The position numbers were made by a program, and so were the translations under genes. 64,000 nt of DNA. Origin: an uncultured Steroidobacter sp. (GTDB taxonomy: Bacteria > Pseudomonadota > Gammaproteobacteria > Steroidobacterales > Steroidobacteraceae). Every line of letters begins with the position of its first letter. The first letter of the stretch is position 1. The stretch lies in NCBI GenBank assembly GCA_937864115.1, contig CALMII010000037.1:62001-126000 (forward strand), in the 5' to 3' direction. Below the pieces are notes generated by a model that was given only the letters and a program-made list of their open reading frames with translations, made no database searches and was not told the DNA's origin. Shown here piece by piece: positions 16,927-25,974 of the stretch.

Positions 16927-19900
16927 GCGACCGCCTCCGGCGACAGATCGATCTCGATCCGCAGATCGTCATCCGCAAGCCGAACCAGATGTGTGGCGCT
17001 GACGCGAGCCGCCTCGATGTTGATACTCGTAAGCGCGGCAATGTTCTTCACGTCTTCGATGCATGCAGCGATGTCGGTCTGATTCGGCAAGACGCCGAGT
17101 CGCCACCCTTGGCGATCGAAGCCGCCGTCGCGTGGATTCAACAGCGCAACGATGCATTGCTCGCAATCGGTGCGAACCTGATCGGCGTCCGCAAGATCGT
17201 CGACGTTGAGCCGCACCTTGATCTTGATGGGCAGAACGTCCGGCCTCCGCACCCGGATTGCGCCCGCGACCGCGAGATCAGGCGACGCACGCCCGGCGAG
17301 CTTCCTCGCCAGGCCACGCCGCAGGTCGGCGGATGGCAGCGGATCGGACCCGCTCATCACCAGGAGCAACTCGACGCCGCCCGCCGCGCGACGTGCGGAC
17401 GCTTGGGCCGCGTCCACCGAGAATTCGAGCGCCGCGCGCTCGATGTCCGCGAGCGTAAGCAGGCGCTCGCGACGGCTCAGTCGATCCGGTGCGAGGCGTA
17501 GCGTGCGTTCGGCGTCATCGGGTTTCGATCCACCGATGGCGTCGCCAGCGAAAGCCGCGCGTTCGACGCCTTGCAGGGGTGTGATGAGACTGGCCGCGGT
17601 GCGCCGGGTCACCTGGTTCGCGACCTCGCCACCGCCCCGCTGATAACTTTCGGCGACGATGCAGTCGCGCCCCACCGGCGGAATCATGCCGTGCACGCCG
17701 TCGCCGAAGGTGATGTCACCAGTGTCGTCCTCGAAGGCGAATACGCGCTCGCCCGGACCGCTGCTCAGAAGGTCCGTACGCTCTTTCCAGAGTACCCACG
17801 GGCCTTCACGCTCGGCGAGTCTGGTGACGACGCTGCTCGCGTCGTGTTTGAGCAGCTCCTCGATCTCTTCGTCCGATAGCCGCTCCCGAACTCGCACGAC
17901 CAGGCTGCCTTGCACCACGGGCGTGCGCGCAAGCGTCACGCGCAGGCCAGGCCGGCCATCCGAGGAGCCCAGCATTTCATTGCGTTGAGTCTCATGCGCC
18001 TCGGCAATCGCCGCGTTCGCATACACACCGCGAATCACCGGGAGCCACTTTTCCGGGTCGAATCCCTCTCTGGGCAACAAGCGCACCCAGTGTTGCGACC
18101 GGCCGAACATGCCCACTTTGAGCGGCGGCGCCTCGAACTGCAGCTTGACGATACCGGTCTCGCTGAGCCCTCTGGTGGCGTCCTGGCAATCGATGAGCTC
18201 GAAGCCATTCGCGCGGCGCATCTCTGCGCGCAACGGATAGGCGTCGAAGTGCGAGCCTTCTTCGAGCACGAACAACAGACTCATGGACTGCGCGCCAGGT
18301 GGCGCGTCGAAACCCACGTAGACGGCGCGTCGATCGCCAGTCACGGACAGCGGCACGAAGGCCCGGATCTTCGTGTCCGGCTCGGCATTGGCGGCACTGT
18401 GATTCACGAAGTCGCCGCCGTCTTCCGTCAGCACGTTGTCGGGGATAACCGGGCAGCACAAGCGGTAGGTCACCGTCGCCTGGTTCACCAATGGAGCGCG
18501 GATGTTCTCGGTGCTGCGTGTGACGGTCTGCACCTTGCCGGTGCTGTCCGTCTCCAGCTTCACGGATTCACGGCCGTAGTCGCCGCCCAGCAGACGCGCG
18601 CGGACCCAGAAATTCTTGCGGCCGGCCACCTCTGTCTCGGCGATGTTCTCCGGAACGCAGAATTCAACGTCGCCGCTCGTGACGAAACTGTCGGTGCTAT
18701 CCGTCAAGCCGGGAATGCGCCACCAACTGCTGCCATCCCAGAACTCCCAGGAGAGCAGTGGGTTGTTGCCGCGAGGCGGCTGCCCGTCCTTGATGTGCAC
18801 GTTGAGAGCGTCCGCGCTCATCTTCGCCGGCCCATCGGGCGCGTCGCTCCAGGCTTCGCGCAATACCACCCAGCGCTTTGTCGCGTCGGCGTGGGGGGCG
18901 CCGACCAGGAATTTTTGCCGCACTGGTTCCAGGTCGGGAAACGTGAAAGTGGCGTTGGCGCCGCCGAACTTTGCGTCCACCTCGAGTGCCGGCCGCAACG
19001 TCGCGGTCAGGTCAGCGACCTTGTCGACGGGGACGTACTGCACTGTGCTCGCGGCGGCCGGGAACGACACACCGAGGACCATCCGGTCGCCACTGCGAGC
19101 GAGCACGCGCAGCAGGCGATCATGGGCCACGCCGGCATCGACCCAGTTGATGAACACCATCATGCCGACGTCGGTGATCGTGTCCGTCGACGCGATCCGC
19201 AGCCGGTCCTGGCTATCGATCGTGCCGGTGAACAAGGTCGGATTCTGGTCTCGATAGAGCGCGACGGCCGCGCGGTCGTTCGTGGTGACACCTGCGTCAT
19301 CGAGGATGAGAGCGAATCCGCGGTTCTCCTCCAGCACGACTTCCCTTTCGACGACCGCGACCTGCTTCTCCTCGGGTTCGGCGGGCGTGGTGTCCAGACG
19401 ATACTTTTCCGTGCTGACCAGATTGGCGGAACTCTCCAGCAGCGCGGCGGAGAACACTGTCGCGTTGGGATCGTCAGCGTGCGCCGAGGCATCGAAGGTC
19501 ATCACACGCAAGACGCCGCGTGAGCCCGGAAACATCAGGCGCGCTCCGGCGCGGGCGGGACCCTGTGTCAGGTCGCCGGGCCCGGGCGGCAGACCGATCG
19601 GTACGACACGCGAACTCACCGTGCTGTTCGGGTCCCACTGCGCGGGACTGGCGACACCCGCGTTCACGAGCGTGAACGCGGTGACTACGGCGGTGCCGCG
19701 AGCGAATACCTCGATCGCAGTCCCCCGCAGCTGAATGTCCTCCGACTGCTTGATCGGAACCACGCCGGCCGGATCCAACTGCACGAGCATGTGCAGGGCC
19801 GGCGTGTCCTGGGTCTTGACGGCGAAGATCACGCGGCGCGAGGCGGAGCCAGGCAGTTGGAAAAACGATGGATAGATTTGCGTGTCGGCGCGGTAGCCAG

Positions 19901-21824
19901 CCGGCGTGATGTCAGTCCATGTGCTGACACCATCCCGCAGGTACAGGCGGCCGTCCGCACCCACGCCCAACAAGCCGTCCTGGTCGTGAGGCGTTCCGGC
20001 GGCCGCATCCATGTTGACCAGCGGCACAACACTCGCCAGCTCGATGCGCACGGTAGAGATCGCGACCGACTGCGGCTGCCACTCTGCGCCCGCGACCGAC
20101 TCTCTTCGGAGAAGTTTTCCCTGTACCAGCGCGTACACGTACAGCGCGGTATCAGCGCCATTGCGGGTCAGCAAGGTCTGGTCGCGGTTGCCATTGGTGG
20201 GCGTCTGATCGACTGGCCTCCCCAGTGGCTCCCACGAGCCTTCCGGAAACTTGTCGTCTTGGGACTTCCACAACCACACCTCTTTTCCCGCGAACACGCT
20301 TGCATGCGTGGTGTCGCCTTGATGGCACACACCGGGGCGCGCGCCAGCACGCAGTTTCAAGAAGTGTCCGGCGCCATCCGGTGGCTGTGGCGGACTGTGG
20401 AACTTCACCGTGGAGTCATTGTTGATCTCGACGACTTCGACGACGCGCAGAGCACTGTCCATGCCGACTGCGAACAGCGCGTGTCGGATTGGATTGCCAG
20501 CACCGGCCTTGGTGTTCGTGGCGGCGGCGGGCGGACTGCTCCAGGCGTCGCCGAAGGTGAAATGCGCGGTCACTCGCGCTCGCGGCTTGGAGAAGGCGTC
20601 CCTGCTTCCGAGGTAGAAGGCGTCGAACAACCGAGGCTCACGACCCAATGGGTAGAACTCGGTGTTCAGTACCAGCGGTGCAGCGTTGGCCACGCCTTCG
20701 ATTTCGACCGGCGGTGACGGTTCATCGGGATCGCAGTTGATGAATACCTTGAGCGGCACGAGCGATCGCGGCTCGCGCTCGTTCGGCAGCGACTTGCACA
20801 AGCCGCGCAGCCAGCGGCTCTTGATCTTGTTGATCTCGGTCTCTTCGATCTTGCCCCGGGGCTTGAGCAGCACTTTCGTTTGCCGCTGCGTCAGCTTCCA
20901 GTCCATGTTGATCCAGCCGGGCTTGTCGGAGTCGTTGACCTTGCCCCAGAACGACCACTGGTAGCCGGCGAGCTCTTCCCAGCCCAGCAGCGACAGCACC
21001 GCTTTGGCTTCGATGTCCAGCGTTTTCTTGGCGCCGATGTAGACCGCATGTTGTTGGGCGTCGCGGGCCGTGCCGCCAAAAGGCGCGAAAGCCTTCACGC
21101 GCTTCATTCTCGTGTTGGCCGGAAGCGAGCGACCGCCCTGCTTCAATCCACCCGTGTTTTCATCGTGCTCCTCGCCGACCGCCGGATCGATTTCGCACAG
21201 CCCGTCCGCCACGGCGAGCACTGTGAACTGGCGTGGCGATGGTTCTTCGCTTTCGAGTACCAGGCCCGGTGTGAGTCCGCTTGGCGGGTCGAGCTGCAAC
21301 TTGCGGCTGCTCGCGGGCGCATCGACCACTACGCCCCAGCTGTCCAGCTGTCCCTGCGGGAGATCGAGACTCAGCAATCCGGGAGGCGCGGAGAAATACG
21401 CGTCAACCGAAGGATCCGTCGCGAGCAGGGACGTGACCACTGACGGCGTGACCGTCATGGGCTCGACGGTTTCGAACACCACCGGCTCTTCCAGCCCCGC
21501 TGCCTGGACCTGCACACCGCGCTCGGCGCGCACCGCATCCGCGCCGGCTGTCATCTCGAACACCACAGGAACGCGCGCTGCGCGCCCCGCTTCACCACGG
21601 ATGCCCAACCAATGCAGCAAGCCGCGGAAGTTCTTCTCCGGAATCCGATTCAGACGTTGCGCCACCTCGCCCGCGAGGCGTGCGGTGATGCCGAAGACCG
21701 CGCCAGCAAGATCGATATCGCGATCGCGCGGTTGCCACTCAGGCAGCCACACGCGCGCGCGCTCGCGCAGTTCGCGCTCGAAGTGCGCGCGTCGCGCCGT
21801 TTCGTAGTCCGGCGGATCGATCAC
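16923..21824 (-). CDS. Giant baseplate J-like wedge protein with inserted beta-propeller-like region
   Basis: 1633 residues, much longer than a typical baseplate J protein. Residues 1-110 are the usual start (YETARRAHFERELRERARV, RLNRIPEKNFRGLLHWLGI). The last ~500 residues contain the J core: WEFWDGSSWWRIPGLTD, ITFGDGVHGMIPPVGRDCIV, YQRGGGEVANQVT, RLSRRERLLTLADIERAALE and IKIKVRLNVDDLADADQV. Between them, about residues 430-790, are spaced stretches such as HALFAVGMDSALRVVEV, EVWLWKSQDD, LYVYALVQGKLLRRES and LLGVGADGRLYLRDGVSTW that resemble blades of a lectin-like beta-propeller. In the eCIS this protein forms the baseplate wedge and ties sheath to hub. Start and stop overlap the neighbours by 4 bp each. 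The propeller reading is inference. Confidence 0.85.
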   Translation of the reverse strand: MIDPPDYETARRAHFERELRERARVWLPEWQPRDRDIDLAGAVFGITARLAGEVAQRLNRIPEKNFRGLLHWLGIRGEAGRAARVPVVFEMTAGADAVRAERGVQVQAAGLEEPVVFETVEPMTVTPSVVTSLLATDPSVDAYFSAPPGLLSLDLPQGQLDSWGVVVDAPASSRKLQLDPPSGLTPGLVLESEEPSPRQFTVLAVADGLCEIDPAVGEEHDENTGGLKQGGRSLPANTRMKRVKAFAPFGGTARDAQQHAVYIGAKKTLDIEAKAVLSLLGWEELAGYQWSFWGKVNDSDKPGWINMDWKLTQRQTKVLLKPRGKIEETEINKIKSRWLRGLCKSLPNEREPRSLVPLKVFINCDPDEPSPPVEIEGVANAAPLVLNTEFYPLGREPRLFDAFYLGSRDAFSKPRARVTAHFTFGDAWSSPPAAATNTKAGAGNPIRHALFAVGMDSALRVVEVVEINNDSTVKFHSPPQPPDGAGHFLKLRAGARPGVCHQGDTTHASVFAGKEVWLWKSQDDKFPEGSWEPLGRPVDQTPTNGNRDQTLLTRNGADTALYVYALVQGKLLRRESVAGAEWQPQSVAISTVRIELASVVPLVNMDAAAGTPHDQDGLLGVGADGRLYLRDGVSTWTDITPAGYRADTQIYPSFFQLPGSASRRVIFAVKTQDTPALHMLVQLDPAGVVPIKQSEDIQLRGTAIEVFARGTAVVTAFTLVNAGVASPAQWDPNSTVSSRVVPIGLPPGPGDLTQGPARAGARLMFPGSRGVLRVMTFDASAHADDPNATVFSAALLESSANLVSTEKYRLDTTPAEPEEKQVAVVEREVVLEENRGFALILDDAGVTTNDRAAVALYRDQNPTLFTGTIDSQDRLRIASTDTITDVGMMVFINWVDAGVAHDRLLRVLARSGDRMVLGVSFPAAASTVQYVPVDKVADLTATLRPALEVDAKFGGANATFTFPDLEPVRQKFLVGAPHADATKRWVVLREAWSDAPDGPAKMSADALNVHIKDGQPPRGNNPLLSWEFWDGSSWWRIPGLTDSTDSFVTSGDVEFCVPENIAETEVAGRKNFWVRARLLGGDYGRESVKLETDSTGKVQTVTRSTENIRAPLVNQATVTYRLCCPVIPDNVLTEDGGDFVNHSAANAEPDTKIRAFVPLSVTGDRRAVYVGFDAPPGAQSMSLLFVLEEGSHFDAYPLRAEMRRANGFELIDCQDATRGLSETGIVKLQFEAPPLKVGMFGRSQHWVRLLPREGFDPEKWLPVIRGVYANAAIAEAHETQRNEMLGSSDGRPGLRVTLARTPVVQGSLVVRVRERLSDEEIEELLKHDASSVVTRLAEREGPWVLWKERTDLLSSGPGERVFAFEDDTGDITFGDGVHGMIPPVGRDCIVAESYQRGGGEVANQVTRRTAASLITPLQGVERAAFAGDAIGGSKPDDAERTLRLAPDRLSRRERLLTLADIERAALEFSVDAAQASARRAAGGVELLLVMSGSDPLPSADLRRGLARKLAGRASPDLAVAGAIRVRRPDVLPIKIKVRLNVDDLADADQVRTDCEQCIVALLNPRDGGFDRQGWRLGVLPNQTDIAACIEDVKNIAALTSINIEAARVSATHLVRLADDDLRIEIDLSPEAVA

Positions 21825-22279
21825 GTGTTGCCTCCATCACGGACACCCAGTCCGCCTTCGCGGAAGTAGAAGGGATAGACCAAGTTGTCGCGCTGATTGG
21901 TCTGGCGGACACGGTACTCGATCTGCACCACCAGGTGGCCGCGCAGGAAGTTGCTGGTGTCCACCGATACTTCGAGCAGCTCGATGCGCGCTTCATAGCG
22001 CAGGACCGCCTCGCGCACGCTCGCCTCTATGCGCGTGACCAGCGCCGTGTCGAGCACGTCGTAAACCAGTTCGTGGATGCCGCAGCCGAAGGCCGGACGC
22101 ATCACGCGTTCGCCGCGCGCGGTGCTCAGGATGATGCGCAACGATTGGCGGATGTCCTCCTCGTACACTGACATGGCGATGTCGCCGGTAAGCGGATCCA
22201 CCATGACCGGATAGGACCAGCCACGGCCCATCCAGGTCTTCTGCTTGTCGGCATCCTGCAGTTCGCGCGTGATTCCCAT
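21821..22279 (-). CDS. GPW/gp25-family baseplate wedge protein
   Basis: 152 residues from the ATG at 22279; the longer frame overlaps the PAAR gene and is not supported. It starts with MGITRELQDADKQK, then VDPLTGDIAMSVYEEDIRQS and LRIILSTARGERVMRPAFGC, the classic gp25/GPW signature including the ARGERVMRP motif. These are small wedge proteins conserved in all contractile machines (Afp9 in the antifeeding prophage), where they nucleate sheath assembly at the baseplate. It is 7 nt downstream of the PAAR gene and overlaps the giant J-like gene. Confidence 0.92.
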   Translation of the reverse strand: MGITRELQDADKQKTWMGRGWSYPVMVDPLTGDIAMSVYEEDIRQSLRIILSTARGERVMRPAFGCGIHELVYDVLDTALVTRIEASVREAVLRYEARIELLEVSVDTSNFLRGHLVVQIEYRVRQTNQRDNLVYPFYFREGGLGVRDGGNT

Positions 22280-22286
22280 GATGTCC

Positions 22287-22583
22287 TCAGCCGATGAGCA
22301 CGGTGGTCGCGCCCTGAGCGATACTGTTGGGTCCGCCGGGTTCGGTGATGGAATCGCCCATGCGAGCCGCCGGTGCACCGCCGATGAGCACTGTGCTGCT
22401 GCCCATAGCGACCACGCCGCCGACATGCGGCTGCACGCCATTGACCAGCGGGCACACGTGCACGTCGATACCGACGCGCCAGGCGGGCATTTTCTCGATC
22501 AGCACGTTGAGCGCGCCTGGCCCGGCAAACAGCGGAGTGCCGTGACTGGTCTGATCGCCGACGCGTGCTGCTGGAGATCCCAT
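22287..22583 (-). CDS. PAAR-domain spike-tip protein
   Basis: 98 residues: GSPAARVGDQTSHGTPL, VCPLVNGVQPHVGG, STVLIGGAPAARMGD and QGATTVLIG. The repeated VLIGG-PAAR-GD pattern and the His/Cys positions are those of PAAR proteins, which form the sharp zinc-binding tip of the spike (Afp10 equivalent). It is encoded right after the spike protein with a 7-nt gap and before the gp25 wedge, the usual eCIS order. No effector extension is attached, so it is probably purely structural. Confidence 0.93.
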   Translation of the reverse strand: MGSPAARVGDQTSHGTPLFAGPGALNVLIEKMPAWRVGIDVHVCPLVNGVQPHVGGVVAMGSSTVLIGGAPAARMGDSITEPGGPNSIAQGATTVLIG

Positions 22584-22590
22584 GGCCGCC

Positions 22591-23229
22591 TCAGTTGATG
22601 TTGACGATGCCGCCCTGGAGATTGGTGGTAGCGCTACCCTTGAGATCGAGCGTGCCGCTCGCCTCGATCTTCACCTGCGGCGCCTTGATGGACAGCGACC
22701 TCGATGCCTCCAACGACATAGATCCCTGCGAGCTCTGGATCGACAGCTTGTTGCCATTGCCGTCGTCGAGAACGATGCCGTCGTCGTCGAGCGTGAGCTT
22801 CTTGCCGTCGTTGAGCTCCAGCGTGACCACGCCACGCGAGCCGTCGTCGAAGAACAGCCGGTGTCCCTTGCGGGTGTGGATCACGCGGTGATCGTTGTTG
22901 CCGTCGCTGTTCGTCTCCGGTGATGGGTCGGCGCCGTTCCACAGGCAACCGACCACGAACGGATGCTCGAGACTGCCCTTCTCGAATCCGACCAGCACCT
23001 CGTCGCCGACTTCCGGCACGAAGTACATGCCCATCTTCTTGCCTGCCATGGGCACGGCGATGCGCGCGGCGTAGCTGTCGCGCGGCTGACTGTGCCAGGG
23101 AAAGCTCACGCGCACGCTCACCTGCCCGCTGTCGTCCTTGTTCTGGCGCACGATGGCCACGGCCAGTCCCTTCACGAACCCGCCAGCTTCGATCTCGGCT
23201 TCGACGGGTAACGCGGCAACGGCGCTCAT
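22591..23229 (-). CDS. Baseplate assembly protein V / spike (gpV, VgrG C-terminal-like)
   Basis: 212 residues. The N-terminal half is the OB-fold of gpV/VgrG proteins (VRVSFPWHSQPRDSYAARIA, YFVPEVGDEVLVGFEKGS, HPFVVGCLWNGADP). The C-terminal half is a run of short beta-repeats (LTLDDDGIVLDDGNGNKLSI, SLSIKAPQVKIEASGTLDLK) that builds the triple-stranded beta-helix spike. In the eCIS particle it forms the needle with gpD above and PAAR below. It overlaps the gpD hub gene by 4 bp and is followed closely by the PAAR gene. Confidence 0.93.
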   Translation of the reverse strand: MSAVAALPVEAEIEAGGFVKGLAVAIVRQNKDDSGQVSVRVSFPWHSQPRDSYAARIAVPMAGKKMGMYFVPEVGDEVLVGFEKGSLEHPFVVGCLWNGADPSPETNSDGNNDHRVIHTRKGHRLFFDDGSRGVVTLELNDGKKLTLDDDGIVLDDGNGNKLSIQSSQGSMSLEASRSLSIKAPQVKIEASGTLDLKGSATTNLQGGIVNIN

Positions 23230-24329
23230 GCAGCGGTCTCCTTGACCTTCACGCGCGTGCGATAGCCGTTGCCATCGACCTTGTGCACGGTCTGCTGGAT
23301 GTAATAGGTGCGCGAGAACTTCTCACCCAGGTTGCCGAAGGTCACGTTGTGATCCGGCAGCAGCGTCGGCAGGCCGAGGCATTCGGCGTCGCCGGTCAGA
23401 TATTTCTTGGCGTGATCGTTGAGGACGGCCTCGGCGCGGCGCTTGGCCTCGGCGGCGCTGAACACGGGCTGGCGCAATTCGAGAATCGCGGGCTTGCCGA
23501 TGGCGCTGCGCACGAGCTCGCCGCCGCTCTTGCCCGCGCCGGTGCGGCCGGATTCTTCGCCCGCTATCGCTTTGCCGACATACGCTTCCTTGCGATCCTT
23601 GTTCCAGCCGTAGACGTGCACTTCGGAAACCTGGGCGGCGAGATTCGCTTCCGGCTTGAAACTCAGCAGTCCCTGGCCGTAGTTCAACTGCACCACTCCG
23701 GTCCCGCGGTCGCGCGGCTTGCCGAAGCGCAGGCGCTTCTTCGGGTCGACGTAGAACTCGAAGTGATTGCGCGTGGCGAGCTTCTTCAGGAACTCGAGGT
23801 CGCTCTCCTGGTTCTGCTCGATCTGCGGCCGCTCCTCGGTGGTGCTCTGGATGTCGGTTTCCAGGTTGTGCTCGCGTGCCAGCGCGGCCACCACGTCGCT
23901 GTCGGTACGCTTCGACCAGCTCTGCGAACGCTTGCCCAGCATCATCGGAAACGCGTGGTCGTAGCCCGAGACCGACAGTTCCGGTGTCCCGGTTTCGTTG
24001 AAGCCGGTGGAGATCTCCGTGATCATGCCGGTGAGCAGCACCGGGAGACGCTCATGATCGCGATATCCAAGGGCGATCTCCACCGACGCACCGAAGGTCA
24101 GCACGTCGAGGATGGGATCGCCGAAGCCGTTGAGGAACGCCTGCTTCTTGTGGCTGTAGCAATTCACCACGGTAAAGCTGAAGCGGCCCGCCGCGCTCAA
24201 CGCGAGATCGACTTCCACCTGGCTCACGCCGATGGCGCGCTGGCGCACGAGGTCCTGGTCGCCCACGCGGATCGCGAAGGCCGGCACGAAGAACTGCGCG
24301 TAGCTGTCAGCGACCGCTGCCAGATCCAT
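23226..24329 (-). CDS. Phage late control protein D-like hub (VgrG N-terminal-like)
   Basis: 367 residues from ATG 24329, overlapping the LysM protein by 23 bp. Features are FSFTVVNCYSHKKQAFLNGF, VEIALGYRDHERLPVLLTGM and VSGYDHAFPMMLGKRSQSW, then LEFLKKLATRNHFEFYVDP and LRFGKPRD, all typical of gpD/late control proteins that form the trimeric hub under the tube (N-terminal part of Afp8/Pvc8). The C-terminus (RAEAVLNDHAKKYLTGDAEC, HNVTFGNLGEKFSRTYYIQQ) is the usual gpD end. It is separate from the spike gene, as in many eCIS loci. Confidence 0.92.
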   Translation of the reverse strand: MDLAAVADSYAQFFVPAFAIRVGDQDLVRQRAIGVSQVEVDLALSAAGRFSFTVVNCYSHKKQAFLNGFGDPILDVLTFGASVEIALGYRDHERLPVLLTGMITEISTGFNETGTPELSVSGYDHAFPMMLGKRSQSWSKRTDSDVVAALAREHNLETDIQSTTEERPQIEQNQESDLEFLKKLATRNHFEFYVDPKKRLRFGKPRDRGTGVVQLNYGQGLLSFKPEANLAAQVSEVHVYGWNKDRKEAYVGKAIAGEESGRTGAGKSGGELVRSAIGKPAILELRQPVFSAAEAKRRAEAVLNDHAKKYLTGDAECLGLPTLLPDHNVTFGNLGEKFSRTYYIQQTVHKVDGNGYRTRVKVKETAA

Positions 24330-24978
24330 CGGCTTTCTCCAGCGAGGGAACGATGAGCCACTGGCCCGGACGAATCTCGCGCGGATCGTCGAGATCGTTG
24401 TGCTCGGCGATCTCGCGCCACAGCTTCGGATCGTCGTACTCGCGTGCGGCCAGCAGCCACAGGCTGTCGCAGCCGGTGATGACGCGTCGCTTGCTCTTGT
24501 CCGCCGACTGCAGCGGCGGATCGCGCACCAGTTCGGGCAGCGTCTTGTATTCCTTGTAGCTGGCCGTGAGCGTCGCGCGCGCCGGTGTTCCGTCGGGATG
24601 GAACATGGTGATCTTGCGCGACATCTTCTCGATGATCGCCTTGAAGTACAGCTTGCCCCACACGAACGCCACCGGCGGCGGCGCGTGCAGATCGCTGTCG
24701 ATCTCCAGCAGGCCCACCAGCTGATCCAGGCGCTGGTGCACAGTGGGCAGTCCGCGCTCGGGCTTGTCGGTACGATCGTCGAGGAACAGTTCCATGGCGA
24801 GCGTATCCGCTTCGCCGTTGATGAACTGCAGCAGCGGGCCCGACAGCCCCGGAATGGAGGTGCCCTTATAGGTGTTGGCGCGCTCGATGCTGTACTCGGT
24901 CGGATTGAACAGCACTTCGATGCGCTGTCCGGACTGGTTGCCCGCCAGTACTTCGATGGTTGCTCGTTCCAGACCCAT
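24307..24978 (-). CDS. CIS tube-cap/initiator protein with LysM domain (Afp7-like)
   Basis: 223 residues. The first part (VLFNPTEYSIERANTY, PLLQFINGEADTLAMELFLD, LLEIDSDLHAPPPVAFVWGK) is the contractile-injection-system tube protein family. The C-terminal part (VITGCDSLWLLAAREYDDPK, LWREIAEHNDLDDPREIRPG, QWLIVPSL) is a LysM module. In characterised systems this protein sits between tube and hub as an adaptor. It lies 9 nt after a 328-residue unassigned gene and overlaps the gpD gene. Confidence 0.9.
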   Translation of the reverse strand: MGLERATIEVLAGNQSGQRIEVLFNPTEYSIERANTYKGTSIPGLSGPLLQFINGEADTLAMELFLDDRTDKPERGLPTVHQRLDQLVGLLEIDSDLHAPPPVAFVWGKLYFKAIIEKMSRKITMFHPDGTPARATLTASYKEYKTLPELVRDPPLQSADKSKRRVITGCDSLWLLAAREYDDPKLWREIAEHNDLDDPREIRPGQWLIVPSLEKADGSGSGR

Positions 24979-24987
24979 GTGCCGCTC

Positions 24988-25974
24988 CTAGATCCCGCGC
25001 CGCTCGCGCTCGACACGCGCGCGTTTGTCGATGCGGCGGATGATGTCGTCGGCCAGACCGTCGAGCATGCGGCCATCAAATCGCGGCATCGCCGGCGTCG
25101 AAGCGGATTGACGGGTGGCGGTGGAGGTCGCTGACGACGCCATGTTTCCGGGTCGAGGCGTGAATTCGCCGCGTGCCAGCTCCATGAGATCCATTCCACG
25201 CTCCTGCGTCGGTGCGCCGGTGGTGGCCTTCCGATAAGTGAGTGCTACCGGCCGGATCGGCGGACTGTATCGTTGGGTTCCCGCCTGCTTCTCGATAGCA
25301 GCATCGGCGCGATTGCGAACGCTGATGGCGGTGCGGTGACGGAGCGCGACCGTACGCGCTGCCCTCTCCGCCTCCGCCGCTAACTCTTGCTCTCGAGCTG
25401 CAAGACGCATGCGAGCCAGAATGTGTGGCGCGCGAGTTTGAACCAGAACCTGCTCGCGGCTGGATGTCGATGACGCTGCGCGAGCCCTGCGCGGACTCGC
25501 TGGTATGAGCGCTTCCGAGTATCGCCGGTTGCGGATCGGAGCCGCACGCCATTGCGTCGCAAGCTCAGTGGCGCGCGGAGTTTCATCGAAAGCCCGTGCG
25601 GGCGGCGGCGTGACGGTCGAGCGAGCGGGCATCAGCCAGCTGCGGGCTTGGCGCCAGTGCCGCTGCGCGCGTCCTGTGGATGAGACATCACGCAGTTCGC
25701 CGACGCGCGTGACAGAAGCGCCGAGCACGGAGCTGCTAAACAACGTCAGATGCAGGTGTTGACTGAAGTGCAAATGCCGTTCAGCGCGCGACTCGATAGA
25801 TGTGCGCGCATCGATGTAGCGGTTCTTCCGAGGCGCCATTGTCGGCGCCTTCGATGGACGCCTCAGACGCAGCGCTACGCCACGAAGTCCGCTGTACTCG
25901 CGCACAAGGTGCGCGATGCGAGCGCATGTCGTGCGGAACGAGCGCGGCGATCGATGTTGGATCACGAGCTTCAT
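24988..25974 (-). CDS. eCIS-associated basic protein with conserved C-terminal helix, function unknown
   Basis: 328 residues from the ATG at 25974, overlapping the tube gene stop (ATGA). The body is rich in Arg, Ala, Ser and Thr and looks poorly ordered (APRKNRYIDARTSIESRAER, RARAASSTSSREQVLVQTR). The end, GRMLDGLADDIIRRIDKRAR followed by VERERRGI, resembles the C-terminal helix shared by eCIS proteins encoded at this position between a tube paralogue and the LysM protein. That end may be an anchoring or assembly motif. The rest is not recognisable, and I cannot name a family. Confidence 0.7.
   Translation of the reverse strand: MKLVIQHRSPRSFRTTCARIAHLVREYSGLRGVALRLRRPSKAPTMAPRKNRYIDARTSIESRAERHLHFSQHLHLTLFSSSVLGASVTRVGELRDVSSTGRAQRHWRQARSWLMPARSTVTPPPARAFDETPRATELATQWRAAPIRNRRYSEALIPASPRRARAASSTSSREQVLVQTRAPHILARMRLAAREQELAAEAERAARTVALRHRTAISVRNRADAAIEKQAGTQRYSPPIRPVALTYRKATTGAPTQERGMDLMELARGEFTPRPGNMASSATSTATRQSASTPAMPRFDGRMLDGLADDIIRRIDKRARVERERRGI

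Noticed and set aside
17910..19523. 537-residue plus-strand open frame inside the giant baseplate gene
   Set aside because: A GC-rich antisense shadow, rich in His/Arg and without motifs; the minus-strand J-like protein explains the coding signal.
22920..24356. 478-residue plus-strand open frame opposite the gpD/gpV genes
   Set aside because: Antisense of well-supported hub and spike genes; composition typical of a shadow.
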